Shown: positions 40,900 through 50,154 of the stretch, in pieces
Layout of the letters: the number at the start of each line of letters is the position of its first letter
Position numbering within the stretch: the first letter of the stretch is position 1
NCBI RefSeq assembly: GCF_008386585.1
Contig: NZ_VUOB01000056.1
Coordinates: forward strand, 1 to 64,000
Direction of reading: 5' to 3'
DNA: 64,000 nucleotides
Source: Solihabitans fulvus
GTDB taxonomy: Bacteria; Actinomycetota; Actinomycetes; Mycobacteriales; Pseudonocardiaceae
The notes under the pieces: model-generated
Told to the model about the DNA's origin: nothing
The model's database searches: none
Seen by the model: only the letters and a program-made list of their open reading frames with translations
Position numbers and translations under genes: made by a program

Positions 40900-43037
40900 A
40901 TCGGGGTGATGCAGTCGGCGGCACCCGCGTCGGCGAACAGCGGGCCACGCGCGTTGTCCACGCCGGCCTGCCGCCACCAGTCGGCCTGCCACACGGCGCG
41001 GATGTCGGCGACGTCGACGGTGACGTCGACCTCGTGCGCCAGCGAGACGAGGTCGGGCAGCGCCCTGGCCAGCGGCCCGTTCCGGCCGTTGGGCTGGGCC
41101 AGCCGCTTCACCAACCAACCGGCGATCCGCGTCGACCTGATCGGCAGATCCTCAAGGCAGGCCAGGTCGCCGGCAGAGCCGAGGCCGTCGGCGGCGACCA
41201 GGATGCCGGTGTCCGCCAACGCCTTCAGGCTCTCGGCCGCCTCGCTGTCCTCGGTGAGCAGCGTCTGTGCCGGCATGGCGAGTTCCAGCTGCTGCGCGCG
41301 CATCCCGGTGTCGCTCAGGGCGTCGAGCACCCAGCGCACGAGGTCGGGGTCGCACGACTGGTTCGGCGTCAGCCCGAGCCGCAGCGGCAGCGCGCACCCG
41401 TGCTGCTCGTGCCACCACAGCAACTGCTCGGCGGCGGACCGCAGCAGCCACTGCCCGAGCGGCAGGATCAGCCCGGTCGACTCGGCCAGCTCAACGCAGC
41501 GGTCGTGCTCGATGGCGCCGAACTCGGGGTGCTCCCACCGCAGCAGCGCCTCGATGCCGGCGAGCCGCCGGTCGTCGAGCCGCACGATCGGTTGGTACAC
41601 CACGTGGATCTCGCCGATCTCCCACGCGCCCGGCATGGTCGCGGCCAGGTCGAATCGCGCTCGCTCGGCGCGGTCCTGCTCGGGATGGAACAGGCTCCAC
41701 TGCCGATGGCCGCTGCGCTGGGTGCGCCGCAGCGTGCTGTCCGCGGCCCGCAGCAGCTCGCCAGCGTCGATCCCGGCGGGCGGGTGGTGCACGATGCCGA
41801 TGCTCGCGGAGGCGGCCACGCCCTTGCCGTTGGCGAACAACGGCTCGGACAGCTCCTCGTTGATCCTGGTCGCGGTGTCCTCGACCTCCTGCGTGCTGGC
41901 GGAGTCCTGCACCAGCACGGCGAACTCGTCGCCGCCGACGCGCGCCACCATCGCCTTCTTCTCGACGAACACCGACGTCAGCCGGTCCGCGACCTGCTTG
42001 AGCAGCCGGTCGCCCGCCGCGCGGCCGAGCCCGTTGGTGATCAGCGCGAACGCGTCGAGGTCGAGGTGGTAGAGGGTGGTGGTCTCCGGAGTGGCTTGGT
42101 GCAGCACTGTTTCCAGCTGGCTGGTGAAGAACTGTCGGTTGGGCAGCCCGGTGAGCGCGTCGTGCAGCGCCTGCTGGTTCAGCTGGCCGAGCAGCAGGGT
42201 CACCTCGCTGTCGTCCTGCACGATCGTGACGAAGTGCGTCGGCGCGCCGTCGGCGTCGCGCAGCAGCGACACCGCGAGCGAGGTCGGCACGAGTTCGCCG
42301 TCCCGCCGGACGAGCTGCTGGCGGCGCGAGACCTTGGTGGTGTCGCCGGCCAGCAAACCCCGGTAGGCGTCGCGGAGCGCCGGGCCGTCCGAGGCGGGGG
42401 CCAGATCGAAGATGGTCAGCTCGGCGAACGCCTCGTCGGTGCGGTGCAACGTCTCGCAGAGCGCCTCGTTGGTCCGCACGAACCTGCCGTCGAGATCGGT
42501 GATGGCGATGCCGCCCGCCGAGGTGGCGAACACCTGCTCGAACCGAGCCTCGCTCACCCGCAGGTTGCGCTGCACGCCCTGCGCGGCCCGGTTCAGCGCC
42601 GCGCTGATGGCGTGCTGCTGGTCGAGCACAGACTGCTGCGTGGCTTCGAGGTAGCTGGCGGTGAGGCCGGCGAGGGCGCTGACGACCCGGTCGCCGAGCC
42701 GGACGACCAGCTGCAACTCCGGTTGCGCCAGCAGGGACTTGCCGAGCACCTCGACGGTGTTGCGCAGGCAGTCGTGGCCGACGCAGTGCAGTTCGACCAG
42801 CCGCGTGCCGACCGCCGCGGCGATGTCGCCGGGCCGGTCGCCGGTGACGGCGACGACCATGACGTCGAAGAGCGCGGCCAGCTCCCGCTCGAGCTCGTTC
42901 TGCGGCAGCGGGACGTAGGTGGTCCTGGTGGCCAGGTACGCCCATTTCCTGGCGATCCTGGACCGTTCGCGGGCGCGGTCACTCGCGGTCCGTGACGCGG
43001 CGGCCGGCGTCGGTTCGCCGGGGAGCGGGAGCGTCAT
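40890..43037 (-). CDS. GGDEF protein with PAS domain and degenerate EAL domain
   Basis: A 715-residue soluble signalling protein. An N-terminal sensor-like helical region of about 180 residues precedes a PAS domain (VFATSAGGIAITDLDGRFVRTNEALCETL). The GGDEF motif is intact at residues 368-372 (RVGGDEFAV), so cyclic-di-GMP synthesis is plausible, though no RxxD inhibitory site is seen. The EAL domain keeps EALLRW (496-501) but has TPNQS for the expected Asn block, ELAMPAQ instead of ELTE, AADGLGSAG instead of DDFGTG and VDVADI instead of AEGVE, so the phosphodiesterase is probably dead and may only bind the nucleotide. Confidence 0.85.
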   Translation of the reverse strand: MTLPLPGEPTPAAASRTASDRARERSRIARKWAYLATRTTYVPLPQNELERELAALFDVMVVAVTGDRPGDIAAAVGTRLVELHCVGHDCLRNTVEVLGKSLLAQPELQLVVRLGDRVVSALAGLTASYLEATQQSVLDQQHAISAALNRAAQGVQRNLRVSEARFEQVFATSAGGIAITDLDGRFVRTNEALCETLHRTDEAFAELTIFDLAPASDGPALRDAYRGLLAGDTTKVSRRQQLVRRDGELVPTSLAVSLLRDADGAPTHFVTIVQDDSEVTLLLGQLNQQALHDALTGLPNRQFFTSQLETVLHQATPETTTLYHLDLDAFALITNGLGRAAGDRLLKQVADRLTSVFVEKKAMVARVGGDEFAVLVQDSASTQEVEDTATRINEELSEPLFANGKGVAASASIGIVHHPPAGIDAGELLRAADSTLRRTQRSGHRQWSLFHPEQDRAERARFDLAATMPGAWEIGEIHVVYQPIVRLDDRRLAGIEALLRWEHPEFGAIEHDRCVELAESTGLILPLGQWLLRSAAEQLLWWHEQHGCALPLRLGLTPNQSCDPDLVRWVLDALSDTGMRAQQLELAMPAQTLLTEDSEAAESLKALADTGILVAADGLGSAGDLACLEDLPIRSTRIAGWLVKRLAQPNGRNGPLARALPDLVSLAHEVDVTVDVADIRAVWQADWWRQAGVDNARGPLFADAGAADCITPMLG

Positions 43038-43226
43038 GCGGCTCGATCTTGCGTTCTACCGGCTCTGGCAGCGGTGCGGTGCCACTTTGTGGATTTCGGC
43101 AGCGAACGGAAGCGTGACTTCACGGCTCACCTCGGGTTTCGCTACGTACCGTGGCGAGTCAGCTTACCCGCAGTCGGCTGAGCACCCACTCCCCGAGGTC
43201 TGGCTCACTCGATCGGACGTATAGCG

Positions 43227-43248
43227 TGGCGGCATAGGGCTACCGCCA
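43227..43248 (-). terminator. Weak hairpin downstream of the DUF4173 gene
   Basis: TGGCGG (43227-43232) and CCGCCA (43243-43248) are perfect arms around 10 nt, 51 nt past the DUF4173 stop on the minus strand. The remaining 260 bp between this gene and the GGDEF gene show no ORF of interest. Confidence 0.35.
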
Positions 43249-43298
43249 ATCGGGCGATTTGTGCGTACTGCGTGATACCTGGTCCCAACGGATTGGAA

Positions 43299-44990
43299 TC
43301 AGCACGACACTCTTGCTTTCGCCAGCGTGTCCTGGGCCGCCGACCTGCTGTTGTTCCAACTGCGCCAGTCGTCATCGCCCGCGCTGCCCAGCCGTTCCGC
43401 GATGGCCGTCAGCACACAGTTCCTCGCCGGTTCGGGCAGCCGGTCCAACGCGGAGACCGCGTCCGTGGACAGTTCGCCCAGGTAGCGCAGATCGATCGCG
43501 CCGGTCTGCTGCCATCTGGCGACGTTACGCTCCGCGATGAACCGCTCGGGGTCGAGCACGGCCAGCACGAGCAGCGCGGCGACCGCGGCGGCGGTCACCG
43601 CCCCCGGCAGCCAGCTGGTGCGCAACCGGACGCCGGCCGCGATCACCAACAGGTACACCACGCCGAGCCACAGCTCGCACGCCTCGACCACGAGCCGCAG
43701 CACGGTGAAGCCGTACGCCTGCTGGTAGGACCACATCCGGCTCAGCGCGGACAGCACCACGACGAGCGTCAACCCAGCCAGCGCGCCGAGCAGGCCGCGC
43801 AGCCAGGCGCGGTCGGCGGACGTCGACCGAGGCGCGAGGCGCACCGCGGCGGCGAGCACCGCGAGCGTCAGCACGGTGACCGCGAGAAGCTGCCAGAACC
43901 CGCCCCTGGCGTACTGGGCGTAGGTGAGGTTGGCGGTTCGCAGCACGTAGGAGCTGCCGCCGAACAGCACCGTGAGCTGCACCGCGACGAACGCGGCGAA
44001 CAGCAGCACCAGCAGGCCGACCGGGACGGCCCACTCCAGCCGCCGCACCGAACTCCGTTGCCCGACAGGGGGATCCGTGAGGGTCGGCCGCGCGACCAGC
44101 AGGTAGCAGGCCCCCGCCGTGCCGCAGCCGACCAGCCCGAACAGCACGAGCTGCCGGAAGCTCGTGCCGCCGTCGACGGCGGGCAGCACGCCGCGCAGCA
44201 GCTCGGCGAACGCGGCGTCGGCGCCGGCCAGCAGCGACCCGAACACCGCGAGCAGGCCAAGGCCGACCAGCGCCGAGACGACCAGCCTGCCCGTGCCGCG
44301 CCGCGCGCGGACCCCGCGCCACAGCCACGGCCACGCCGGCAGCGCGGCGAGCGGCACGGCGAACGCGCCGAACAGCAGCCCGCGCACCGACCGTTCCCCG
44401 CGTTCTCCCGCCACCGCAAGCGATCCGGCGACGAGGGCGGCCAGCAGGCACAGCCAGCACAACCAGTCCGCGGCCCGCAGCACGCCGACCGCCGTCAGCG
44501 CGAGCGCCGCCGCGGCCCACAACGCTCGCGGGACGGATCGCGACCCGGCGGGCCGGAGGCGTTTCGCCGCGATCAGCACGGCAGCGGCGCAGGCCAGGGC
44601 GGTCAGCAGGAAGCCGAGGCCGGGCCGGTCGGGGCGGAGCGCGATCGCCGCAGTGAGGCCGGCGGCCGCGCAACCGAGCAGCACGGTCCGGCCGGCCTGG
44701 CGGGCGGGTTTCGGCCAGAACGGTTGGCGCGTAACGGCTCCGGTGAGCACCGGAACTCGCGGGATCGCACTCGGGACGGCGGCGGCGCCAGGTTGGACTG
44801 CGGTGACGGGTGCGGGTTCTGCCGGCGTCACGTCGGAGCCCGGCTCTGGTTGATCGGCCAGGTCTGCGGACGGTTCTGTGATCAGGGAGACGGCCGGGTC
44901 TGCCGGCGCGGTCGCCGCGCGACGCAGGCCGAGGCGGGTCGTGCCGCGCACCGGCGGCGTGCTGGACGGAGGATTCGGGATCGGCGGCAT
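43299..44990 (-). CDS. DUF4153/DUF4173-type polytopic membrane protein
   Basis: A 563-residue protein. About 90 residues of Pro/Ala-rich cytoplasmic tail precede roughly ten to twelve transmembrane helices (for example AALALTAVGVLRAADWLCWLCLLAAL and LLVLLFAAFVAVQLTVLFGG). The motif RTANLTYAQYARGGFWQL and the soluble end DPERFIAERNVARWQQTGAIDLRYLGELSTDAV are characteristic of DUF4173. It is upstream-to-downstream next to a two-component system on the same strand, but 98 bp separate them. Function unknown. Confidence 0.8.
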   Translation of the reverse strand: MPPIPNPPSSTPPVRGTTRLGLRRAATAPADPAVSLITEPSADLADQPEPGSDVTPAEPAPVTAVQPGAAAVPSAIPRVPVLTGAVTRQPFWPKPARQAGRTVLLGCAAAGLTAAIALRPDRPGLGFLLTALACAAAVLIAAKRLRPAGSRSVPRALWAAAALALTAVGVLRAADWLCWLCLLAALVAGSLAVAGERGERSVRGLLFGAFAVPLAALPAWPWLWRGVRARRGTGRLVVSALVGLGLLAVFGSLLAGADAAFAELLRGVLPAVDGGTSFRQLVLFGLVGCGTAGACYLLVARPTLTDPPVGQRSSVRRLEWAVPVGLLVLLFAAFVAVQLTVLFGGSSYVLRTANLTYAQYARGGFWQLLAVTVLTLAVLAAAVRLAPRSTSADRAWLRGLLGALAGLTLVVVLSALSRMWSYQQAYGFTVLRLVVEACELWLGVVYLLVIAAGVRLRTSWLPGAVTAAAVAALLVLAVLDPERFIAERNVARWQQTGAIDLRYLGELSTDAVSALDRLPEPARNCVLTAIAERLGSAGDDDWRSWNNSRSAAQDTLAKARVSC

Positions 44991-45088
44991 GGCCTGCTCC
45001 AGGGTGTGCGGCAGCGCCCCCTCGGCCCTGTGCGGCCGAGCGGTGCTGCGGTGAACGGGTTGGTGTGTCTGGGAGTTCTTAGGAGTTC

Positions 45089-46129
45089 CTAGGAAGCCGG
45101 CAGCGTCACGCGGATCCGGCAGCCGGGCTCGGCGTCCGGCGGGTCGAGCACGCCGATGGTCCCGCCGTGCAGGTCGACCACCCAGCGGGCGATGGACAGC
45201 CCGAGGCCGGTGCCGCCCGCGACGGCCCGCTCGCCCCTGGTGAACCGCTCGAACACGCGATCGCGGTCCTCTGGCGCGATGCCCGGCCCCTCGTCCCGCA
45301 CCTCGACGGCCAGACCGCCGTCCGAGCTCACCGCCGCGACCCGCACCTCGCCGCCGGGCGGCCCGTGCCGTGCCGCGTTGTCCAGCAGGTTCACCACGAC
45401 CTGGTGCAGCCGCTCGCGGTCCGCGCGCACGGTCGCCGTCGCGGGCTCGACCGTCACGGCGAACCGCACGCCCCGGCCGGCGACGGCCGCCATCACCTCG
45501 GCCTCGGCGACCACCTCGGCCAGCATCGGGGCCACGGCGAACACCTCGCGGTCGAGCGACAGCGCGCCCGCGTCGATCCTGGACAGGTCGAGCAGCTCGG
45601 TGACCAGCCGGCCGAGGCGTTCGGTCTGGGTCAGCGCGGTGCGCATGGTGGCCGAGTCCGGCTCGGTCACCCCGTCCACGACGTTCTCCAGCACGGCCTG
45701 CAACGCGGAGATCGGGGTGCGCAGCTCGTGCGAGACGTTGGCGATCAGCTCGCGCCGCTGCCGGTCGGCCGCGGCCAGATCGGCCGCCATCTGGTTGAAC
45801 GCGGCGGCCAGCTCGCCGACCTCGTCGCGGGAGCTGGCCCGGACCCTGCGCGTGTAGTCGCCCCTGGCCATAGCGCGTGCCGCGGCGGTCATCTCGCGCA
45901 GCGGCCTGGTCATGCCGTGCGCGAGCACCTGCGAGGTCAACAGCGTGAGCAGGATCGCCGTGATCGACGTCCTCGGCGGCAGCCAGCCGATCTGGTACCA
46001 GAAGAACACCAGCCCGACCAGGCAGGAGCAGACCACCAGGATGCCGAGCTTGAGCTTGATCGACCGCACCGGGTCCAGCGGGCGGGGCCGCCGGGCCAGG
46101 GCGCTGGACGCGGCGCCGAGCAGGCTCAC
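45089..46129 (-). CDS. Sensor histidine kinase
   Basis: A 346-residue kinase. Two transmembrane helices (about 27-46 and 55-72) are joined by a loop of fewer than ten residues, so there is no extracellular sensor domain and the signal must be in the membrane. HAMP follows, then the H box NVSHELRTP (His134), and the N, G1 and G2 boxes VVNLLDNAARHG, VRDEGPGIAP and GGTGLGLSI. The GTG start overlaps the response regulator stop by GTGA, so the two are co-translated. Confidence 0.9.
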   Translation of the reverse strand: MSLLGAASSALARRPRPLDPVRSIKLKLGILVVCSCLVGLVFFWYQIGWLPPRTSITAILLTLLTSQVLAHGMTRPLREMTAAARAMARGDYTRRVRASSRDEVGELAAAFNQMAADLAAADRQRRELIANVSHELRTPISALQAVLENVVDGVTEPDSATMRTALTQTERLGRLVTELLDLSRIDAGALSLDREVFAVAPMLAEVVAEAEVMAAVAGRGVRFAVTVEPATATVRADRERLHQVVVNLLDNAARHGPPGGEVRVAAVSSDGGLAVEVRDEGPGIAPEDRDRVFERFTRGERAVAGGTGLGLSIARWVVDLHGGTIGVLDPPDAEPGCRIRVTLPAS

Positions 46130-46818
46130 CTGGCCACCTCCAGCGCGTAGCCGACGCCGTGCACCGTGCGGATCAGGTCGGCGCCCAGCTTGCGGCGCAA
46201 CGCCTTGATGTGGCTGTCCACCGTGCGGGTCGCCGAGGCGTCCTGCCAGCCCCAGACCTCGTGGAGCAGGCGTTCGCGCGGCAGCACCGTCCTCGGCCGC
46301 CCGGCCAGGTGCACCAGCAGCTCGAACTCCGTCGGCGTCAGCCGCGCCTCGACGCCCGCCCGGTGCACCCGCCGCTGCGCGAGGTCGATCGTCAGGTCGC
46401 CGAGCACGATGGTCGGTTCGAGGCCGGGTTCGGCGTCGGCGGCCCGGCTCACCCTGCGCAGCAGGGCGTGCACGCGGGCGGCCAGCTCGCGGATGGAGAA
46501 CGGCTTGGTCAGGTAGTCGTCCGCGCCGACGGCGAGCCCGACCAGCACGTCGGTCTCGTCGTCGCGGGCGGTCAGCATCAGCACGGGGACCTGGCGGTGC
46601 GCCTGGATCCTCCGGCACACCTCCAGGCCGTCGAAGCCGGGCAGCATGACGTCCAGCACGACGAGGTCGGGCGCGTGGTCGATCGCGGCGACCACGGCGG
46701 CGGGCCCGTCGTGCGCCAGCTCCACGACGAACCCCTCCGCGCGCAGCCTGGCCGCGACCGACTCGGCGATGGTGCGGTCGTCCTCGACGACGAGCACCCG
46801 CCGCTCTTCCCGTTGCAT
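46126..46818 (-). CDS. OmpR-family response regulator
   Basis: A 230-residue regulator: receiver domain with VVEDD, phospho-acceptor Asp56 in VVLDVMLPG, Thr in LMLTARD and Lys in LTKPF, then a winged helix ending RTVDSHIKALRRKLGADLIRTVHGVGYALE. The frame is longer, but ATG 46818 precedes the domain directly and lies 7 nt after a TAGAGT hexamer, suggesting a leaderless transcript. It is divergent from the DUF2891 gene. Regulon unknown. Confidence 0.9.
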   Translation of the reverse strand: MQREERRVLVVEDDRTIAESVAARLRAEGFVVELAHDGPAAVVAAIDHAPDLVVLDVMLPGFDGLEVCRRIQAHRQVPVLMLTARDDETDVLVGLAVGADDYLTKPFSIRELAARVHALLRRVSRAADAEPGLEPTIVLGDLTIDLAQRRVHRAGVEARLTPTEFELLVHLAGRPRTVLPRERLLHEVWGWQDASATRTVDSHIKALRRKLGADLIRTVHGVGYALEVAR

Positions 46819-46977
46819 GCCGCCGACTCTAGGCACCATCCGTGGAGACGGTCGGCGCGAGATGTGAAGGAGTTGTGCAGGTCTGCCGGCGCCACCGGAC
46901 GCTAATCGAGTTGATCCGGGCGTCTGCACCTGCTGAGCTGGTGGACTGCCCTCATCCAGACAACCGAGGAGTTCTCA

Positions 46978-48021
46978 GTGGTGCACATCGCCGACGAGTG
47001 GGACCAGCTGCTGCGCGCGAACGCGGCAGGCTACGCCGAGGTCGCCCTCGCCACGACGGCGCAGGAGTTCCCGAACGACACGCACCACCTGATGACAGGG
47101 CCGGACGACGTGCCGGGTCGGCCGAGGGAGCGCACGCCGGCGTTCTTCGGCAGCTTCGACTGGCACTCGTGCGTCGAGATGCACTGGATGCTGGTCCGGC
47201 TGTTGCGGGTCGCTGGCGAAGTCGTGCCCCAGCAGGAGATCCGCGACGTCCTCAACGGGCGCCTCACCGAGGAGAACCTGCGCACGGAGGCCCTGTTCAT
47301 CGCCCAGCCCGGCTACCGGGGCCGGCAGCGGCCCTACGGCTGGGGTTGGGCGCTGGCGCTCGCGCACGAGACGGCGGGCTGGGACGACGAGGACGGCCGC
47401 CGCTGGGCCGCCAACCTCGCGCCGCTCGCGGAGTCGGTGACCAGGAACTTCCTCGACTGGCTACCGAAGGCGACCTATCCGACGCGCTACGGCATCCACT
47501 CCAACAGCGCGTTCGGCCTGTCCCGCGCGTGGCCGTTCGCGACTGAGCGGGCGCGGGCGGGGGACAGCGAGCTGCTGGACGCGATCACGGCGGCGGCGCA
47601 TCGCTGGTACGGCGACGACACGGACTACCCGGGTGGGTGGGAGCCGTCCGGCGCGGACTTCCTGTCGCCCGCCCTGGTCGAGGCCGAGCTGATGGCGCAC
47701 CTGCTGCCGAAGGGGCGCTTCGGGGACTGGCTCGGCGAGTTCCTGCCGGGGATCGTGGATCGCCGGCCCGCCGCGCTGTTCGAGCCTGCCGTCGTGTCCG
47801 ACGCCAGCGACGGGCACATCGCGCACCTGCACGGGCTCAACGCGAGCCGTGCCTGGGCGTGGCGCCGGATCGCGCAGGAGCTGCCGGCCGGTGATCCCCG
47901 CGTCGCGGTGGCGCTGGACGCGGCCAGGACGCACGCCGACGCGGCGCTGCCGCACGTCGCGGGTGACGACTACATGGTCGAGCACTGGCTGGCCTGCTAC
48001 GCCGTGCTGCTGCTGAGCTGA
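46978..48021 (+). CDS. DUF2891 protein
   Basis: A 347-residue soluble, mostly helical protein. Family features are FFGSFDWHSCVEMHWMLVRLLR, YGWGWALALAHE, KATYPTRYGIHSNSAFGLSRAW and DFLSPALVEAELMAHLL, arranged like an alpha/alpha toroid with conserved His, Trp and Asp that suggest a catalytic pocket. Function not known. GTG 46978 (or 46981) has GAGGAG 6 nt upstream. It faces the two-component system and could be its target. Confidence 0.8.
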   Translation: MVHIADEWDQLLRANAAGYAEVALATTAQEFPNDTHHLMTGPDDVPGRPRERTPAFFGSFDWHSCVEMHWMLVRLLRVAGEVVPQQEIRDVLNGRLTEENLRTEALFIAQPGYRGRQRPYGWGWALALAHETAGWDDEDGRRWAANLAPLAESVTRNFLDWLPKATYPTRYGIHSNSAFGLSRAWPFATERARAGDSELLDAITAAAHRWYGDDTDYPGGWEPSGADFLSPALVEAELMAHLLPKGRFGDWLGEFLPGIVDRRPAALFEPAVVSDASDGHIAHLHGLNASRAWAWRRIAQELPAGDPRVAVALDAARTHADAALPHVAGDDYMVEHWLACYAVLLLS

Positions 48022-48060
48022 GCGCGTCCTCGCGGCCGGTTCATAGGCCCGCTAGCTCGC

Positions 48061-48714
48061 TCAGGAACCGCGAAGCTTCTCGATGCCCTCGACGAGCGAC
48101 CGGACGCCGAGCTCGAAAACCGCGTCGAAGCTGAAGTCGTCGACGGCGGCGGTCGCGGCGGCGACGCCGGGGTGCTGGTCGGGGGAGTGCAGTCGCCGCA
48201 CCAGGTCGAGCCGTGCGGTGGGCAGCGGGGCGGTCCCCGCGCCGACCATCAGGCCCTCGAACAGCATGCAGCCCGAGGCGAAACTGAGCACGGCGGTGAC
48301 CGCGTAGACCGTCTGCGCCGGCGGGAGTCCGTCCGCGATCATCTTGTCGAACACGCGCTCGAAGAGTCGCAGCGTGGCCGCCGACGGCGCGCCGGTCTGC
48401 GCGGCGAGCAGCGGAACCCAGTTCGGGTGCGCGCGCAGCACCGCGCGGCAGTTGCCGGCGAACTCCTCAAGCGCCTCCTGCCAGCTGCCCTCGGCGGTGG
48501 CGGTGACGACCTGTTCGAACGCGCGCTCGCGCATGCCCTCGCGGAGCGCGGCCTTGTCCGCGAAGTGCGTGTACAGGGTCATCGGCGGCACGCCGACCTC
48601 GGCGGCGAGCGCCCGGATCGTCACGGCCTCGTAGCCGTCCCGGTCGGCGACCGCGAGGGCGGCGTCCATCACCGCCTCGCGGGTGACCGACCCGCGCGGT
48701 GTCCGTTTCGCCAT
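48061..48714 (-). CDS. TetR-family repressor
   Basis: A 217-residue regulator with N-terminal HTH (REAVMDAALAVADRDGYEAVTIRALAAEVGVPPMTLYTHFADKAALREGM) and a C-terminal domain resembling TetR_C (VLRAHPNWVPLLAAQTG, FASGCMLFEG). It is divergent from the GYD-like/NmrA-like operon, and two copies of an 11-bp palindrome lie between them, so it probably represses that operon and itself. Confidence 0.88.
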   Translation of the reverse strand: MAKRTPRGSVTREAVMDAALAVADRDGYEAVTIRALAAEVGVPPMTLYTHFADKAALREGMRERAFEQVVTATAEGSWQEALEEFAGNCRAVLRAHPNWVPLLAAQTGAPSAATLRLFERVFDKMIADGLPPAQTVYAVTAVLSFASGCMLFEGLMVGAGTAPLPTARLDLVRRLHSPDQHPGVAAATAAVDDFSFDAVFELGVRSLVEGIEKLRGS

Positions 48715-48752
48715 CCGGGCCGCTCCTCACGCTGCTCGCCCCGCCTCTGACC

Positions 48753-48763
48753 GTACAAAGTAC
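48753..48763. promoter_or_regulatory. TetR operator candidate 1
   Basis: GTAC-AAA-GTAC, an 11-bp palindrome, lies 39 bp upstream of the repressor start codon. The same sequence recurs at 48819-48829. Confidence 0.7.
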
Positions 48764-48809
48764 CGGACGACGCCATTGGGGCGCTGAGCAGCGGCATTGC
48801 CGAACCGTG

Positions 48810-48829
48810 CTTTGTACGGTACAAAGTAC
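48810..48829. promoter_or_regulatory. TetR operator candidate 2, overlapping a promoter
   Basis: CTTTGTAC-G-GTACAAAG is a perfect palindrome at 48810-48826, and GTACAAAGTAC follows within it at 48819-48829. TTGCCG at 48797 and TACAAA at 48820 with a 17-bp spacer form a likely promoter for the plus-strand operon, so binding here would block it. Confidence 0.7.
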
Positions 48830-48875
48830 GAAAGCACGGAAGACGCGGCACGACCGCAGAAACGGAGACCCGGCC

Positions 48876-49229
48876 ATGGCGACCTACCTGATGCACGAGG
48901 CCCTGCCGCCCTACGCCTGGAAGGCCATCCTCGAAGGCGAGATGGACCCACACCCGCTCAGCGACCCGCAGGCCATGGCCGCCGGCTTCGCGGCGATCGG
49001 CGGCACCATGCAGGGCCTCTGGCTGTCCGCCGAGTCCTGCGAGCTGGTGTTCGTCGTCGACCTGCCCGACACGGTGGACGCCGTCGCGTGCAGCCTCCGC
49101 TACATCCAGCGCGGCCAGCACGGGCCGATCCGGATCACCCGGCTGCTGACCCCGCAGGAGGGCGTCGCCGCCATCGCCAAGGCCAGCGGCCTGCCCAAGT
49201 CCTTCAAGGTCAGCGGCAGCGATGGCTGA
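48876..49229 (+). CDS. Small GYD-like protein
   Basis: A 117-residue protein with a ferredoxin-like alternation of strands and helices; GGTMQGLWLSAESCELVFVVDLPDTVDAVACSL aligns by eye with the core of GYD domains. No catalytic residue is evident. ATG 48876 has GGAGA upstream. First gene of a TetR-controlled operon, 67 nt before the NmrA-like gene. Confidence 0.65.
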   Translation: MATYLMHEALPPYAWKAILEGEMDPHPLSDPQAMAAGFAAIGGTMQGLWLSAESCELVFVVDLPDTVDAVACSLRYIQRGQHGPIRITRLLTPQEGVAAIAKASGLPKSFKVSGSDG

Positions 49230-49296
49230 TCACCCCCACCAGCAGGCCAACCCCACCACGACCACCAGCCCGACCCGACCAGCCAAGGAGACAGCG

Positions 49297-50154
49297 ATGC
49301 GTCAGACGGACAGGACGATTCTCGTGACCGGCGCGACCGGGCAGCAGGGCGGCGCGGCCGCCGCCGCGCTGCTCGCCGACGGCTGGCAGGTGCGGGCGCT
49401 GGTCCGCGAACCGGCCGCGCCCGCCGCCGTGGCGCTCGCCGCCGCCGGGGCCCAACTCGCCGTCGGGAACCTCGACGACCGCGCCTCGGTGGACGCCGCG
49501 ATGCGCGGCGCGCACGGCGTCTACAGCGTGCAACCCGCCGACGAGCACGAGGCCCGCCGGGGCCGCGCCGTCGCGGACGCGGCGGCCGCCGCCGGGGTCG
49601 CGCACCTCGTCTACATGTCCACCGGGGGCGCGGAACGGCAGTCGCGGGTGCGCGCGCTCGCCAAGTGGGAGATCGAGGAGCACATCCGCGCCATCGGCGT
49701 CCCCGCGACGATCCTGCGCCCAGCCGGGTTCATGGAGGACGTCGTCAGCCAGCGTTTCGGGCTGCACACCGGCAGGTTCGCCACCGCCGTCGACCCCGGC
49801 GTGCGGTTCCAGCTCATCGCGGTCCGGGACATCGGCGCGTTCGCCGCCCTCGCGTTCGGCTCGCCGACGGACTACCTCGGCCGGGCCGTGGAGATCGCCG
49901 GGGACGCCCTGACGCCTGGGGAGATCGCCGCCGCGCTGAGCCGGGCCGCCGGCCGCGACATCCCGTACGCGCAGGTGCCGATGGACGTCCTCCGGGAGCA
50001 CAGCCCAGGCGCGGCAACGGTGTTCGAGTGGGTCAACCGGGAGTACTACACGACCGATCTCGCCGCGCTGGGCGCCGCGCACCCCGCCCTGACCACCTTC
50101 GACACCTGGCTGGCCACCGACGGCAAGGGCCGGCTCGCCACCCTGTTCGGCTGA
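49297..50154 (+). CDS. NmrA/HSCARG-like NAD(P)-binding protein
   Basis: A 285-residue Rossmann protein: ILVTGATGQQGGAAAAALLADG, LVREPAAPAAVALAAAGAQLAVGNLDD, LVYMSTGG and LRPAGFMEDVV. Members either sense the NADP redox state without catalysis or reduce quinones and aromatics. The start ATG has AAGGAG 6 nt upstream. Its stop codon lies inside the first unit of the 17-bp tandem repeat. Probably induced with the GYD-like gene when the TetR ligand is present. Confidence 0.83.
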   Translation: MRQTDRTILVTGATGQQGGAAAAALLADGWQVRALVREPAAPAAVALAAAGAQLAVGNLDDRASVDAAMRGAHGVYSVQPADEHEARRGRAVADAAAAAGVAHLVYMSTGGAERQSRVRALAKWEIEEHIRAIGVPATILRPAGFMEDVVSQRFGLHTGRFATAVDPGVRFQLIAVRDIGAFAALAFGSPTDYLGRAVEIAGDALTPGEIAAALSRAAGRDIPYAQVPMDVLREHSPGAATVFEWVNREYYTTDLAALGAAHPALTTFDTWLATDGKGRLATLFG

